Counted from the first letter of the stretch, positions 1-12,366 are shown. The stretch: DNA of 64,000 nucleotides from Glomus cerebriforme (GCA_003550305.1 QKYT01000186.1:75846-139845); one strand, 5' to 3'. The notes: generated by a model not told the origin, from the sequence alone. Program-made: numbers and translations.

Positions 1-626
1 GATACAATTTATAATCCGTATGCACTTAGTAGTTCATTATAAAATGGAACTCGCGAATTTCTTCTTTTTGGTAAAATAATAATTAAAATTTAATTTAAGA
101 TATTTTTAAATTCAAGAAGTTTAAAAGGAATTTAGCGACCGTTGGTGTAACACTTTCCTATTTACTTTGACAATTTTTAAAGATAATATCCAGTGAATTT
201 CATTGAAATTACTTCATGGGACAAAATTATTAATTACACAACAGGAGGTTTTTTTTTTTTGTTGGGTAACGAGGGCAATGGGGTTAAATAAATGAAGTCA
301 TATTTAAACATATGAAGTCCAAAATTAGAAGAAAATAATAAGGGGCAAAAGAAAATGGATAAAAAAAGGTATATTTAAATGCAAATCCTGATCTTAATTC
401 GAAACCATCTGCTCTTATTTTATGAATATTCTGTTCTTTTGCTCTTTTTTAATTCCCAATTATTGAATTTACTTAACCACCAGTATAGTAAAGTCAAACG
501 ACTTCTTTAACGACAACTCAACCTTGCTTTTTAAGCCAGCTGACACTTTCACGTTCTTCTATTACGAAATAATATAATATGTGGTGCGATAATTGTTTGT
601 GTTTATTTCCGTTGCGAGCCGGAGCA
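1..626. other. 5' intergenic stretch
   Basis: AT-rich sequence with homopolymer runs and no supported exon. The last 100-200 bases presumably hold the promoter of the membrane-protein gene that starts at 627, but no clear TATA or other element stands out. Confidence 0.5.
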
Positions 627-1330
627 ATGGTTCTTGGTACGATAATGGCGGTAAGATAAATTAAAAATTAAACCTATTACTATGTAATCATCAATGTATG
701 CTTAAATTAATTGATTTTTCTACGTACGTATAATAGTTATATGAAATTGGAGGGGGCATTTTTTTATTTAAATTAGGAGATTTTTTCTTTACGCTTCTTC
801 ATGAAGCGGAAATTTATGGTGGTTATGCAATGGCTCAGGGATCATTAGCAATAATAGGTGTCATTGCACTTTCTTTTAGATCATATTTATTTAGTAGATT
901 GCTCGTTGTAGTCTATCCCATAATAATATTATTAGGAGCAGTTAGAGCAGGTGTAATGTTATGGTCATTACATCACTATTCATATAGGATTGTATGGTCA
1001 TGTAATAATGGAGGAGTTAAATGGATAGATGCATTTGAAAATAATAATCCATATTATGTACCTCCACCGGCACTTTATGATAATCCAAGATTGCCGAATG
1101 GATTTTGCGAAGTTGGAGTTGAACGTTTATTCAACTTTTTTTCTCTCTTTATTGTAATTGATTTCGTAATAATGGTAAGTACAAAATGGGAGAGGAGAGA
1201 GTTTCTTTACAAAATCTAAAATAACTTTATATAATTTTTCTTGCAGTGTTATTTCTATTTCTTAATTTGGCGGTTTAACGTTAGATTGCAACATTATCCA
1301 TTACAAAAAGGAGATTTCGTATATCCTTAG
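627..1330 (+). CDS. Small multi-pass membrane protein, function unknown
   Basis: Three-exon model: 627-650, 737-1174 and 1247-1330, giving 181 aa. Exon phases are all 0 and the introns are GT-AG (donors gtaaga and gtaagt, acceptors aatag and ttgcag). The protein begins MVLGTIMA and continues through several hydrophobic stretches: about residues 10-25, 40-58, 63-82 and 135-160. These read as four likely membrane segments. The loop between the third and fourth holds Cys, Trp and a Tyr-Val-Pro-Pro-Pro motif, and the tail is short and basic. An internal ATG at 830 opens a longer uninterrupted frame, but upstream codons stay open and in frame through the intron at 651-736, so I prefer the ATG at 627. 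I do not recognise the family. It runs convergently toward the uridine phosphorylase gene, about 250 bp away. Confidence 0.7.
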
Positions 1331-1584
1331 CTCAGTAACATAATGGCTTAACCGCTATAAACTTTCCTTCCCTTTTTTTTTGTAACCATTATTTTCTACC
1401 CAAAGTATTATTTACAGTATTCTCTTCGTGTTAGATAATTAATTAATGGAGAAATTATATATCTATGTATGTATTTTTTTGGGTTTGTGATTTACATACT
1501 GTACAGTATTAAATATATAATAAATTTACTTGTACATTATAATAATACATTTTAATATCAAATAATAAGGAATTTGCTTTTTTT

Positions 1585-2754
1585 TTACAATATAAGAAAC
1601 TTATTTTTGCGATTCCAAACACAATTTTCGTTATCAGGATGAACTTCGTTTAATTCAATTTCGACTAAAGCGTTTAATATAGCTTTACCACCAACTTTTT
1701 GTAATTCTTCAATTTTTTCAGGACTAATAAACTCATTTGTAATTCTATCTGCAAATACCATCGCAGCAGATGCCGCTTTAATACTATGATCTTTACTTGA
1801 TTTTGCTAAATGAAACAACATAAATGTTTCCATTTCTATTGAAATTGTACCTGGATAAGTCTTTGAAATAGTTCCTGTATGAGTATTTGGAATTAAATCT
1901 GAATTATAGTCACGAAAATTATCTTCTTTACGACCCTGAGATGAATAAAATGAATCACATGTTGCATTTAATCCAGTAAATACATGTTCTTTACCAAAAG
2001 ATTTTACTAATTGTGATTCAATCTTTTTGCATAAATCTATATCAGCGAAAAAGATTCTAGTGAAATTATATGGTTTTTCTTCGCTTGATGGTGTTACATT
2101 TTCATCAAAGAAACAACTATAATTATAATTTCGCGTGACCGCAAATGCACTGTTTTGTACAATCATATCACCAACTTTAGCCTCCCCAATTGTACCACAT
2201 GATCCAAATCTTATAATAGACAATTGTCCATCGACAACCTTTCTAATTTCTCTAACGAAGAAATCCATCATAGACATTCCCTAAAGAAAAAGGTAAGATT
2301 GTGTGATTATATTAATAATGAGAATTTTTTTCAAAAAAAAGAATAAAACTTGAAAAAGTTTAATAATTACCATTCCTATCCCTGCTATTGATACAGGAAC
2401 ACCTTTATATTTTCCAGTTAATGTTAAGAAACCTCTATGAGATTTTATACGAAATATTGGAGTATCTTTGTCAAGCCATTTAGCAAATTCTTCCGCTCTC
2501 TTCGGATCACCAACCGTTATAATCCTATTCGCGACTATTTATATGAGATAAACAAGAATTAATATAAAATAGTAAATATATATTTAAATATAATACATTA
2601 ATATAAAAATTTAAGTCGTACCTTCTCCTCTCTTTACTCCAACATGATAAACACGACCTTCGCCTGTCACTGGAGAATTCGCATTTTCTATTTTAGATTT
2701 ATTTTCTTCAATTTTAGTCCTTAAAAAATTTTTCAAAACAAAATAAAGTTTCAT
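1585..2754 (-). CDS. Uridine phosphorylase (nucleoside phosphorylase family)
   Basis: Cleaves uridine with phosphate to uracil and ribose-1-phosphate (pyrimidine salvage, cytosol). Exons on the minus strand: about 2754-2622, 2534-2371 and 2280-1585. The phases join cleanly; the Val codon is split across the first intron. Family features read in order are YHVG near the start, the phosphate-loop segment ITVGDPKRAEEF, GIGMGMSMMDFFVREI, FGSCGTIGEAKVGD, ISIEMETFMLF (the conserved Glu-Met-Glu ribose contact) and FADRITNE. From the Met at 2754 the protein would be about 330 aa, longer than bacterial Udp (about 250 aa) because of an N-terminal Lys/Glu-rich extension. The start is uncertain: an in-frame ATG at 2826 or an unseen upstream exon are alternatives. 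The enzyme class is secure; only the N-terminus is open. Confidence 0.88.
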
Positions 2755-2829
2755 TATTTTATGCTGTATTATTAATAGAAAAAAACAAAAAAGAAAATGT
2801 TTATTTTTATTTACTTTTTGATCCAAACC

Positions 2830-4991
2830 CTTTTTATATTGAATTACACAGACTTTCCTAATGCATATAGATATAATAGAAATAATAGCTGATAGATTGA
2901 CAACTAATGTAACTTTGCATGAGTCGTATGATCAAAACATTCAATCGCCCAATCAATATCACCTTAAATGTACGTCACTGAGGCACCTTACGATGCCCAT
3001 TTATATATATATAACCATTGTATAGTCTCATTGGGCCAAAAAAAATGCGGTGTTGTGTAGATTTAAAAAATCAGTAGATATCTGATATACATTACTACCC
3101 TAATACTTTTTTTTTTCAGAGCTGTGCATGAACCTTAATTTGGGACTTCTTGAAGTTTCAAAGTTGAAATTAAACCCAAATAATTGCTTAATTGAGAGGG
3201 AATTTTTTTTTATAATGTTTCAACCTTCTGCGGTCAACATGTGAATTATTTTTTCTATTCTAGTAAATGATGAAACAAGATTTCAAATATTTATTCTTCA
3301 TTTGACAAATAAAACAAATTTTTAAATCTACATCGCTTCTTTCGAATCTTCAATACATAAGGGACTAAATCAAATAAAGTATCTCATTTTATAATAAGAA
3401 TAAAAATTTCTTTTTTTTTTTTATATATATATGTATATAAAGTTATGCAAATAATTCATTGTGTGACCCACGTAATTTAAAAGAATGAATTTCCTTTATA
3501 TAAATAATTATCCAAAAAAGGTTAAAAACATATTAAAAAAAACTCACTTCAAAATTCAAATTCCATTTCGCCTTCACCGAAGTCTTGAACCATTGAGATT
3601 ATCGATTACATGTCTGACGAAATATAATCGTGAAACATTTAATAAATAAGCAAAATGATGAGAGTATATACAAATATTAAGCAAAAAAAAAACTTTGAAG
3701 TTTATTTATAAATTCGATATTTCTGTGGAAAAAATTTTAACATATATTACGTATATAATTTATTTGTGAAACATTACTGATTAACTCGCTAATAGTAACT
3801 GTTTATCTATTATACATTTATACTAATTAACTCAAATCAAAATCCTCAAATCTATTTCGGAGTGAATTCGATTCGAACTTTCCGCGATTTTCATAAATGA
3901 TAATCTGCTCGTATATTATTATATAAATAAACTCCGATATAAGAGCTCTTAGTTGTGAGTATATTTAACATACATGCACATTGTGCATTTTTAATAAAAA
4001 CCTGCATTTAAATAATTTTATTTTTAGTTCAACCCGTATTATTTAGTCCGATCATAGTTGTGATCCTTTTCGCTTATTAACGAATTTATTAATTGTTCCT
4101 TTTCTGTGTGTCTCCTAATTGCAATAAGGAGTTTTCAATTTTTCTTGACTCGTATTAGAAATATTATAATGCCATCCTTGAGAATCGTAATATGTCACAC
4201 GTGTGACAAGTTTATTTATTTACAAGGTCCCGATTTCGATTTTATGCTTGAGAGATTAAAAAAATTTCTTTATATGCATATCTGTTCCACCTTGATGTAC
4301 GTTTTAATTCTCGCTAACCCCATTGGGTTAAAAAAAAAAAGGAATGTTCCTGTTTTACAGTGAAAATTTGTATACCAAAAGTATCAGATTACTTTTCTCG
4401 TAAAAAAAAAAAAAAATGCAGACAATCTGCAGTTTATTCTTTATTTTTCTCTTCAATGAATATATTATACATACCAATTTTTAACTCAATTGTTTGCGCA
4501 GTACCACGCAGTGATGGTTCTTTTGTGCTGAAATCTTAAGGTTCAAGCAAGTTCATATTTAAAAATCATGACTTTCTCTAAGGTCTCTTTTATGATTCTT
4601 CAAAAGTAAAATAATTTTGATGTACTCCACGGAAATTATCGGATATATTTAGATAGTTTTTTTTTTTTACTTTTATATATTAGCCACACTTCAATCATTC
4701 ATTCAATCAACAATATACAATATACATAATCTGCATTTCTAACATGATTACTTAATTTAGTATTTACATGCAATATGGATTATTTATATTAAATATATTG
4801 TTCGAACTTTCCTAAATGTCAAAAAAAAAGATATTTAAACCATACTTTTTTTTTCGTCTTTTTTTGATTTTATTCAAAAAAAAATATTATATATATATAT
4901 TTATATATATATTTTTTATTCCATCCTTTTTCCGCTTGCTATAATTAATCATCATAGCAATAAATCGAATAATTAATACATTGTAAAAAAC
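2830..4991. other. Intergenic region upstream of chitin deacetylase
   Basis: About 2.1 kb of AT-rich sequence with poly-A/T runs and TA repeats (for example 4885-4915). One 85-codon frame at 4106-4363 has no recognisable domain or splice context. I see no convincing gene or RNA here. Confidence 0.5.
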
Positions 4992-6046
4992 ATGCATTTA
5001 TCAACCCTTTTTAATATAATTTCATTGGCAGCCTTAGCAGTAGTAGGAGGTGCATATGCACAAGATGATGGTCCTGGATTCATCACCAAGTGTAAAACTC
5101 CAGGACAAGTTGCTTTAACATTCGATGATGGTCCATCAGAGTTCACTCCAAAATTATTAGGATATTTAGCTGCTGCAAAAGTGCCTGCTACATTTTTCGT
5201 TTTAGGTGTTAGCATCAATCAAGACGGAGGAAAAGAGGCTCTCAAAGCCGCTTTCGATGCGGGGCATCAAATCGCTTTGCATTCAAATACACACGCTGAT
5301 ATGAATAAGTTAAGTCCTGAGGGAGTAAAAAGTGAATATACTATAAATCTTAAAGCTGTTCAAGATACTATCGGTGTAAGTCCGGCAATGGCTAGGTAAG
5401 CTTATATTTTAATTTATATATTAAAAAAAATAGTAACTTTATAACTAACTTTATCCTTCGTGATTTTTTTTTCTTTCTTAGACCACCTTTTGGTAATTGT
5501 AACGCAGCCTGCGCCAAAGTTTTGGAAGGTGAAATGGGCTTAACTATAATACAATGGAATTGCGATTCTAATGATTGGCAATATGATGGAAAACTTGCAG
5601 ATCAACCAAAACTTTTCACTAATATGGCTAATATTATTAATCCTTCCAATCCTCAAACCGATTCCTTTATCACATTACAACACGATATTAAAGGTTATAG
5701 TGTTGAATATGTTCCAAAAGTTATTGACATGATCAAAGGCAAAGGATATACTTTTGTTACCGTAGAAGATTGTCTTGGTAAATCTATTCCAGCTTATGTA
5801 GGAGGAGCTTCAGCTCCAGCTTCAGATCCGGCTCCAGCTCCAGCCCCAGGTCCAGATGCCGCTCCTGCCCCTGATGCTCAATCATCTCCAGCTCCAGCTG
5901 CTTATCCACCTGCTTCCTCTGCTCCTACCACTGCTGCTTATGCTGAAGCTCCATCACCTTCTGTTGTTCCCAATTCCGCTGATAAATTCGCTCCTATAGT
6001 TGGTTTGAAATTGATTTGTTTAATATTCGGTTACTTGATGTATTAA
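4992..6046 (+). CDS. Chitin deacetylase (polysaccharide deacetylase, CE4), likely GPI-anchored
   Basis: Removes N-acetyl groups from chitin to give chitosan at the cell wall. Two exons, 4992-5395 and 5482-6046, with an Arg codon split across the intron (AG|A), give 322 aa. A signal peptide spans about residues 1-23. CE4 motifs occur in order: TFDDGP (catalytic and metal Asp), HSNTH (the H-x3-H metal pair), RPPFGN, the Trp/Asp motif WNCDSNDW, and LQHD near the end of the domain. All five are intact, so the enzyme should be active. Residues about 240-300 are an Ala/Pro/Ser-rich linker, followed by a polar stretch and a hydrophobic C-terminus (LICLIFGYLMY). That arrangement is the usual GPI-attachment signal. 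Mycorrhizal and other fungi use such enzymes to remodel the wall; a host-evasion role would be inference only. Confidence 0.93.
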
Positions 6047-7058
6047 AATATTTTAGATAATAATCATACCCGATCACGTGTTATTAACATTTTAATTTTC
6101 ACTTTATAATAATAATAGAAAAAAATCATTCGTCAGTTAATAATATATATATATATACTACAATTTTTTTTGTTGGTTTAATTTATTTCCTTTAGATCTT
6201 ATTTTAGTAATTTTAATTTATTTTGGGGGTTGTTTATATTGTGTGTGTGCTTTTATATTCTATTTTTAAATCTATGAACAATTTTCCTTATTAATAAATT
6301 CTCCTTAAATTTTGCGTGTAAATTCTTTTATTTTATTAATTTCGGAATGAAAAAAAATATTTTGTAAATGTAATAACATTATATAATAAAATAAACATTA
6401 TAAATAAATAAATAAAAATTATCAATCTCAAAAATTCAAAATAAAATAAAAAGATTATCCATAGAAATGTAGAATCATTACTATGAAAAAGTTTAACCGC
6501 TTTTAAAAAGAAAATGTAAAATGTAAACATTGTAATTAAAGTTCTGTAATTTCGATTGGTCTTTCATACGATTTTTTAAGGGTCCATTGCTTTTAATATT
6601 TTTTACATGCATTACGGCTAATGCAAATTGCAAAACATGCATATACTGTAAATTCTGTAAATTAGGAAAAAAAACTAATTCTCTATGCATGTTGTCGATT
6701 TGCCGTCATGAAGAAAAAAAAAGATTAAAAAAGAAATTTTTTATTTATAGGAAACCTTAATAATTTTTAAGGTTTTTATCGTTTGCTTATAAAAAAAAAG
6801 CCACATATCTCTCTCTCTTGATCGAAAAATATTTACCGTTAAATTATAATCCAATCAGTTGAAAAAAAAAATACCTGTAAAATAAGCCCATCATTGTAAT
6901 AATGGAATAAAAAAAAAAATAATATTTATAGTATACATAGTATAAAAATCAAACGAAAAAAAAAAACTTTTATAGCTGCGCAGGACGATCGTTTACTACT
7001 TAACCGGATTTTATTATAAAATTTCATATAAAATTATTTTTAACCTAAATAAGAAAAT
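6047..7058. other. Intergenic, AT-rich
   Basis: Presumed 3' region of the deacetylase gene followed by low-complexity AT sequence up to the tRNA. Short open frames at 6336-6690 on the minus strand are Phe/Ile/Lys-rich and look like chance. Nothing else seen. Confidence 0.5.
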
Positions 7059-7130
7059 GGGGGGTTGGCGCAATGGTAGCGCGTCCGCCTCCAGAGCGGA
7101 AGGTTGGGTGTTCGAGTCACTCACTCCCCA
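7059..7130 (+). tRNA. trnW-CCA: tRNA-Trp (anticodon CCA)
   Basis: A 72-nt cloverleaf folds by eye. The acceptor arm is GGGGGGT with ACTCCCC (one G-U pair), then U8 G9, D-stem GCGC/GCGC with loop AATGGTA, anticodon stem TCCGC/GCGGA and loop CTCCAGA (anticodon CCA at 7091-7093). The T-arm is GGGTG/CACTC around TTCGAGT, and the discriminator base is A. The D-loop and T-arm also fit the Pol III A and B boxes. There is no intron and CCA is not encoded, as expected in eukaryotes. The D-arm and anticodon loop match the usual eukaryotic tRNA-Trp pattern. Confidence 0.95.
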
Positions 7131-7454
7131 TTTATTTCCATTAATTTATTTTTAAACCTGAAATGATCATTTTTTTTTGTACAGTATGATTGATATACAG
7201 ATATATAGATATGGAATTACGGATAAATTTGGCCATAAGGCACAAGCATTTATATATATATGCATATATGGCTGATTTACAAATTTATTTTTATATATAT
7301 GGCGTGTATGGCGTAGGATAAAAAGATTAAATAGTATTTATTCAAAAAAGTCAAAACAAAAAAAAATTGTATCCTTTAAAAAAAAAATTCTTATACAAAA
7401 GCTTTTTTTTTAAAAAAAAAACAATCACAAGAAATAAATAATAATTGAACTAAA

Positions 7455-8230
7455 TTAACTAGCAACAGCAGGTTCAAAATGTAATTTAATAGTGATTACA
7501 CCATCTTTAGAGAAACCAAGATTGTGAGTTAATTCATGTGTCTCCTCTACATTATGTTTTTCAAACACACCTTTAAGATCGATGCTTCCTGATGCCAACT
7601 AATTGCATGAAATATAAATAAATAAACAAGTAACCGGACAATCTCTTAATATTATTTTAAATTTTTTAACATACCTTGTCATCTTTTCCTTCTTTTTCTG
7701 GAGCATCGGAGTCCCATATTTTGAAATGGAGCTTATTTTGTTTATTAACTTGACTTTTTAAACGCGAATTAAATAAATAAATAAATAATGTTAAAAAAGA
7801 AAGAATTGATGATTTATAAAAAATGATGACGGAAAATTTATTATATATTACAATTTAAAAGTTTCATTCCAGACTGGATCTAAAGTACCGACTTTGGTCG
7901 TTGTTCTTTGAGAATCAACATCATCAATCCAAAGTCTAACATAAGGATCACTTTTTCCTATATTGATTAAATATTAAAAAGTTATTTAATATTTAATAAT
8001 AAATTTTTGAACGATTATTAATATATTAATATTTGATATCCTACCAACATCATCCATATTCCTCAAACCTTTTGCTGAAACTATAACGTGGGAATGAAGA
8101 ATTAATGTTTAAAAATGATAAATAAAATAAATAAATAAACATGTATGTATATATGTAAGTATAATTATTGATATTTTATATAAAAATTATAAGACTTGCC
8201 TACGGTAACAGTAAGTAAACCTTTGACCAT
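7455..8230 (-). CDS. C2-domain protein, copy 1 of 6 (divergent; GC-AG first intron)
   Basis: Five exons: 8230-8200, 8080-8045, 7957-7852, 7753-7675 and 7598-7455; 131 aa. The protein is essentially one C2 domain, the Ca2+/phospholipid-binding beta-sandwich. It shows the loop-1 pattern LRNMDDVGKSDPYVRL, the NETF strand, and IWDSDAPEKEGKDD as the second acidic loop. Exon phases (1, 1, 2, 0) are identical to the five neighbouring copies. Exon 1 only reads through if the first intron uses a GC donor (G|GCAAGT at 8199). A GT four bases upstream gives a stop in the next exon. This copy is the most divergent of the cluster, with a longer acidic loop and a different C-terminal strand. No signal peptide or membrane segment is visible, so it is probably cytosolic and recruited to membranes by calcium. 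Confidence 0.85.
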
Positions 8231-8635
8231 TTTTGTTTTTTGCGAAAAAAAATTTAAAAATTTAGGAATTTTTTTAAAGAAAAAAAACGGGAAGAGATTT
8301 ATACTAAAAATACTTAATCGATGTGATATAATATATTTTTATCAATCAAAAAATTAGTAATGTATATTTATGGTACAAAGAAATTGGTGATATATAAGTT
8401 ATTTAAAAGTTATTTATATATATCATCTGAAATTAATCATTCGATTATTTAATATTTCCTAAAATGTTTCATTTCACCCGGTTCATGTTTGAATAAGGTG
8501 TAATTAAATTCGGCTGAGTAATTAACATGCATATTTTAAACTCGTAACACAAATGCAATAATGTCGATATTCACACTCACTTTATTTGATTATATCACAG
8601 AAATTTTTTAATTACAATAAATATTGAAAAATTTT

Positions 8636-9342
8636 TTAATAGGCGAATTCTAAAGTTAGATGAACTTCACCATGATTTCTTTTATCTTTACTGGATTTTA
8701 TTTTGATCCAAGTATCTAAGAAACCATCCGAGTAAACTTGAGTAAGTGGAACAACTTCTGAACCAATCTATTTAAAAAAAAATGTAGAAAAATTAGAATC
8801 ACGTGAATTAATCGATTGATATAATTTTCTAGAGTATCTTACTAATTCATCGCTTCCAATGGTATTTCTGTCCCAGACTTCAACCTTGACCTCCTTTTCA
8901 TCTTCGGTAACGCTATTATAAATGATTATCATGTAATGGTTTAGTTTTAGTCAATACTTTTTAAAAAACTTTCTGTAAATAAATAATTCCTACAAATTAA
9001 ATTCTTCATTATATTTTGGGTTCAAGTCGCCTTTCTTGATCGTAGTTGACTGAGATTTACTTGGGCCAAGAACGAGTTTAACGTAAGGGTCGCCTAATTT
9101 TTTTTAAGGATCAACATTTATCAATAAATGTGCAATATTGTTGTTTAAAAGAATCAAATGAAATACTTTTTACTAAACATTACATACTTTTACCAAATAA
9201 GTCTACATCGGTCAACTTTTTGGCTTCAACTAATAGATTGAAGGTTGAAGGAAAATAAAATATTTAAATTTAATTTCCATTTTTTTTTTTTTTTTTTTAA
9301 AGAAAACTTACCAACAATAACTTTAAGATTTCCTTTGCCCAT
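8636..9342 (-). CDS. C2-domain protein, copy 2 of 6
   Basis: Five exons: 9342-9312, 9229-9188, 9093-8994, 8912-8843 and 8767-8636; 124 aa. All introns are GT-AG with phases 1, 1, 2, 0. The single C2 domain runs from residue 4 to the end: VEAKKLTDVDLFGKSDPYVK (loop 1 aspartates and the SDPY turn), LNPKYNEEF, VEVWDRNTIGSDEL, then EVHLTLEF as the last strand. The second Asp of the usual WD-x-D loop is Asn here (WDRNT), so calcium coordination may be weaker than in copies 3-6. It lies about 400 bp from copies 1 and 3 on the same strand. No other domain is present. Confidence 0.88.
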
Positions 9343-9751
9343 CTTTTTTTGTAGTATTGAAAGAGAGAACTTTTTTTTTGTTCAAATATGTAAAACCATT
9401 TTTATATATAGATGATTATCGGCCGGGCGTGAGAACGTGATATAAATTCAATAATCACAACAACTTTTAATAGTAATGCGTAATGGCGTTTTAGAGATGT
9501 TTCACAACCTTCCGTCATAAAACCTTTTTTATTAATGATTTACACGATATACACAGTATGCTAAAACAGAATACGTAAAGATTTTCAAAATTTTAAGTCT
9601 CGTTTCGCAATCCATGATATAAAAGATAAATGATATAAAAGATAAATGATGTAAATGATTAAAATTTTATTGACAAATAACATACATCAAAGAAAGTTCT
9701 TTTGGAAAATAGCATGATAATAAATCGAAAGTATTTTTAAACAAAAATAAA

Positions 9752-10462
9752 TTATGCAGCGGCGAATTCCAAGATTAAGTGAACTTCGCCCTTGCTTCTT
9801 CCAATCGTATGTTGTTTTACTTTAACCCAGATATCTTCGTAACCTTTAGAAAAAGCATGAGAAAGACTAACATCTGCTTTTCCAATCTACCGAAATAAAT
9901 TAAAATCACATAAATAAAAAAATATATATATATTTTTTTTATATTAGACAATCATTTTGGGAAGATTTCTTACCAAGTCGTCTCTTGTCACTGTATCTTT
10001 GTCCCAAACTTCGATATCGAGACTTTTTTGTCCGTCAATGTTGCTATAGACGATTACCACATGTTAATTTGGTTTCGGTCAAATAAAACAGATGATTTTT
10101 TAAAAAAAAATCTCAAATCTTACAAGGTGAATTGTTCATTATACGTTGGGTTCAAGTCACCGCTCTTAGTAGTAGTAGATTGAGTGTTTTTACTATCGAG
10201 AATAAGTTTAATATAAGGGTCACCTATTTAAAGATAAAAAATTTTAGAAACTTGCTATTTATCAAAGGACGAAAGAATAAAATTCTTGAATTTTCAATGT
10301 AATAATATACATACTTTTACCAATAATGTCTTCATCCTTTAAATTTCTGGCCTCAACTAATAAATTTATAAAAAAAAAAAAATTACTTACTATTTTTTTT
10401 TTCCTTTACAAATTAGAATTAAACTTACCAACAGTAACTTTAAGTGATCCTTTTTTAGTCAT
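9752..10462 (-). CDS. C2-domain protein, copy 3 of 6
   Basis: Five exons: 10462-10429, 10356-10315, 10223-10124, 10043-9974 and 9886-9752; 126 aa. Exon 1 is one codon longer than in the sister genes (extra Lys in MTKKGS). Key C2 features are EARNLKDEDIIGKSDPYIKL, LNPTYNEQF and EVWDKDTVTRDDL, followed by GEVHLILEF at the C-terminus. All the acidic loop residues expected for calcium binding are present. It is a stand-alone C2 protein with no linker or membrane anchor. It resembles the small plant and fungal single-C2 proteins, whose known behaviour is calcium-dependent membrane binding. The cellular role is not evident from the sequence. Confidence 0.88.
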
Positions 10463-11655
10463 CTTGATAAATAAATTTTTAAAGAGTTAATTTGAAGACT
10501 ATTTGGAATATGTAAAAGTGTTCAATATGCGACCGTTTTATATAAAACCAAAAAAAAGTAAGCAAATACACAACATGGATAATTATTTCTTAATTAAGAA
10601 TTCAGCCAAGAAGAAAATGAAGCGTTGGCGTTCAATACGTTTCACGATAATATTAGTGTTACCTAAAAAAAAAATCTTTGTAACTTAGTAATGAATGGGA
10701 GCGGTTTTGGCCAGAATTAACGTGCCAACTTTTCATATTTCAAGTGAATGTGGGTGACTATCATATTAATTATATCGTCATACCGGTCGGAATGATTAGT
10801 AATACAGCACACGTGATCAATGCTGAGATAAATTCGGAGAATAATATTATATAACATGTATTATTCTTTATCAACAAATAAAATTAAAGAGTCTACATCG
10901 CCTTAATAAGAAAATTAGACATCGGATTAAATCATCATACATACGAAATATCATCAATAATTATGCATAACGATCGACAATCTGCAATGTTGATATTTTA
11001 AACCTTAAAACCTCTTAAAAACTATGGATCAACTTCTTTATAGGATAAATTTCCGGATTTTCAAGTGATGGCGAATGATTTAATTTTAAAGTCGTCGGTT
11101 TTCTTGTAAGTATATCAGAGTGACAGGAACTTTTTAACGTACAGGTCACTATCGTAATCGGTTAAGGGTTTAACCGTTTGTGATTATCCGAGTAACCTAA
11201 TACAGGCCAGAGTGTTACAAACCTTCTTTATATTAGGAACTTTATTTATCACTATTTACATTCTTAATTAAGAACTATTATATCATACTAAATTTGACAT
11301 TTTATATGGCACGTGGACAGGACCCGTAAAATTTTCGAAGCATTAAAAAATCGAAACTTTTGAAGGGTAATTTCTATCATATGATGTGATTTTGACATTT
11401 CGTTTTAATTCCGGCCGAAATTAAATAAATCGAAATTTTGGTTAGATCGAAAAAATCGAAAAAATTTTTACGGGTCCTTTAATACACGTGGAATGCCAAA
11501 AATTTTGTATCACGTGATTAAACGCGATTTTTACAACACAGTAGACAAACGCGTTATGTATGATAAAAAAATTTGATTTATTGATAAATTTCAATTGATA
11601 CAAATATAATAATTATATGTATAATAATAATAACCGATTCAAGAATTACAAAAAT
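10463..11655. other. Spacer between C2 copies 3 and 4
   Basis: Holds the copy 3 promoter side, a MITE-like inverted-repeat element (11319-11478, listed separately) and AT-rich sequence. A 61-codon frame at 10503-10688 is Lys-rich and unsupported. Confidence 0.5.
11319..11478. mobile_element. MITE-like element with terminal inverted repeats
   Basis: The left end reads AGGACCCGTAAAATTTTCG and the right end is its near-perfect reverse complement (CGAAAAAATTTTTACGGGTCCT). The 160-bp interior carries no coding capacity. CACGTG occurs just outside both ends (11310-11315 and 11485-11490), either as part of a longer imperfect terminus or as a duplicated flank. Size, inverted ends and lack of coding fit a miniature non-autonomous DNA transposon. 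The family cannot be named from one copy. Confidence 0.55.
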
Positions 11656-12366
11656 TTATGCACTAGTGAATTTCATGGATAAGTGAACTTCTCCTTTGGT
11701 AAATCCAATCGTATGCCTCCTTATTTTGACCCACTCATCATCTTGACCACTAGAAAAAACTTTAGAGAGACTAACATCGTTTTTTCCAATCTAATACGTA
11801 GGAATAATAAATGGAAATTGGGTCCATAAATAAAAATGGATTCATTTTATATGCTAATTGAGTTGAATAAATTAAGTATAAACATACCAAGTCATCTTTT
11901 GCAACATCTTTGTCCCAAACTTCAACTTCAAGTTCTTTTTGACCGTCAACATTGCTATAAACGATTATCTTATTGAGTTTTGGGTCAATTAAAATGATTT
12001 AAAAAATTTTCAATAATAATTAAATTCTTACAAGGTGAATGTTTCATTATATTTTGGATCATTGGTACCACTAATAGGTTTGGTCGCTTGAGAGTTAAAC
12101 TTATCGAGAATTAATTTAACATAAGGGTCGCCTATTTATAAAGAAAGTATTTAACATCTTTGACAAAAAAAAACAACGAAATATGTGAAAAATTTTTTTC
12201 GTACCTTTACCGATCCAGTCTTCATCATGCAACTTTTTTGCTTCAACTAATTGATTAAAAAAACAGAATTTTTTATTTAAAAATAACCCTATTTTTATTT
12301 TTTTTTTTAAAAAAAATACAAGGTTTAGAATTTACCAACTGTAACTTCAAGAGCTCCTTTAGTCAT
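11656..12366 (-). CDS. C2-domain protein, copy 4 of 6
   Basis: Five exons: 12366-12336, 12246-12205, 12131-12032, 11954-11888 and 11790-11656; 124 aa. Motifs are VEAKKLHDEDWIGKGDPYVK (SDPY becomes GDPY because the split codon is GGC), NDPKYNETF, EVEVWDKDVAKDDL and GEVHLSMKF. Exon 4 is one codon shorter than in the sister genes, removing a residue of the third loop (WDKDVAKDD). The intron positions and phases are otherwise the same as in the other copies, which supports both the gene model and descent by tandem duplication. Confidence 0.87.

Noticed and set aside
4106..4363. 85-codon plus-strand frame
   Set aside because: No domain, no splice context, ends in a poly-A-encoded Lys run; judged chance in AT-rich DNA.
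4973..5218. Minus-strand 81-codon frame
   Set aside because: Lies antisense to the first exon of the chitin deacetylase, whose CE4 motifs are unambiguous; a shadow frame.
10503..10688. 61-codon plus-strand frame in the C2 array
   Set aside because: Overlaps the upstream region of C2 copy 3, Lys-rich, and no start context or homology seen.
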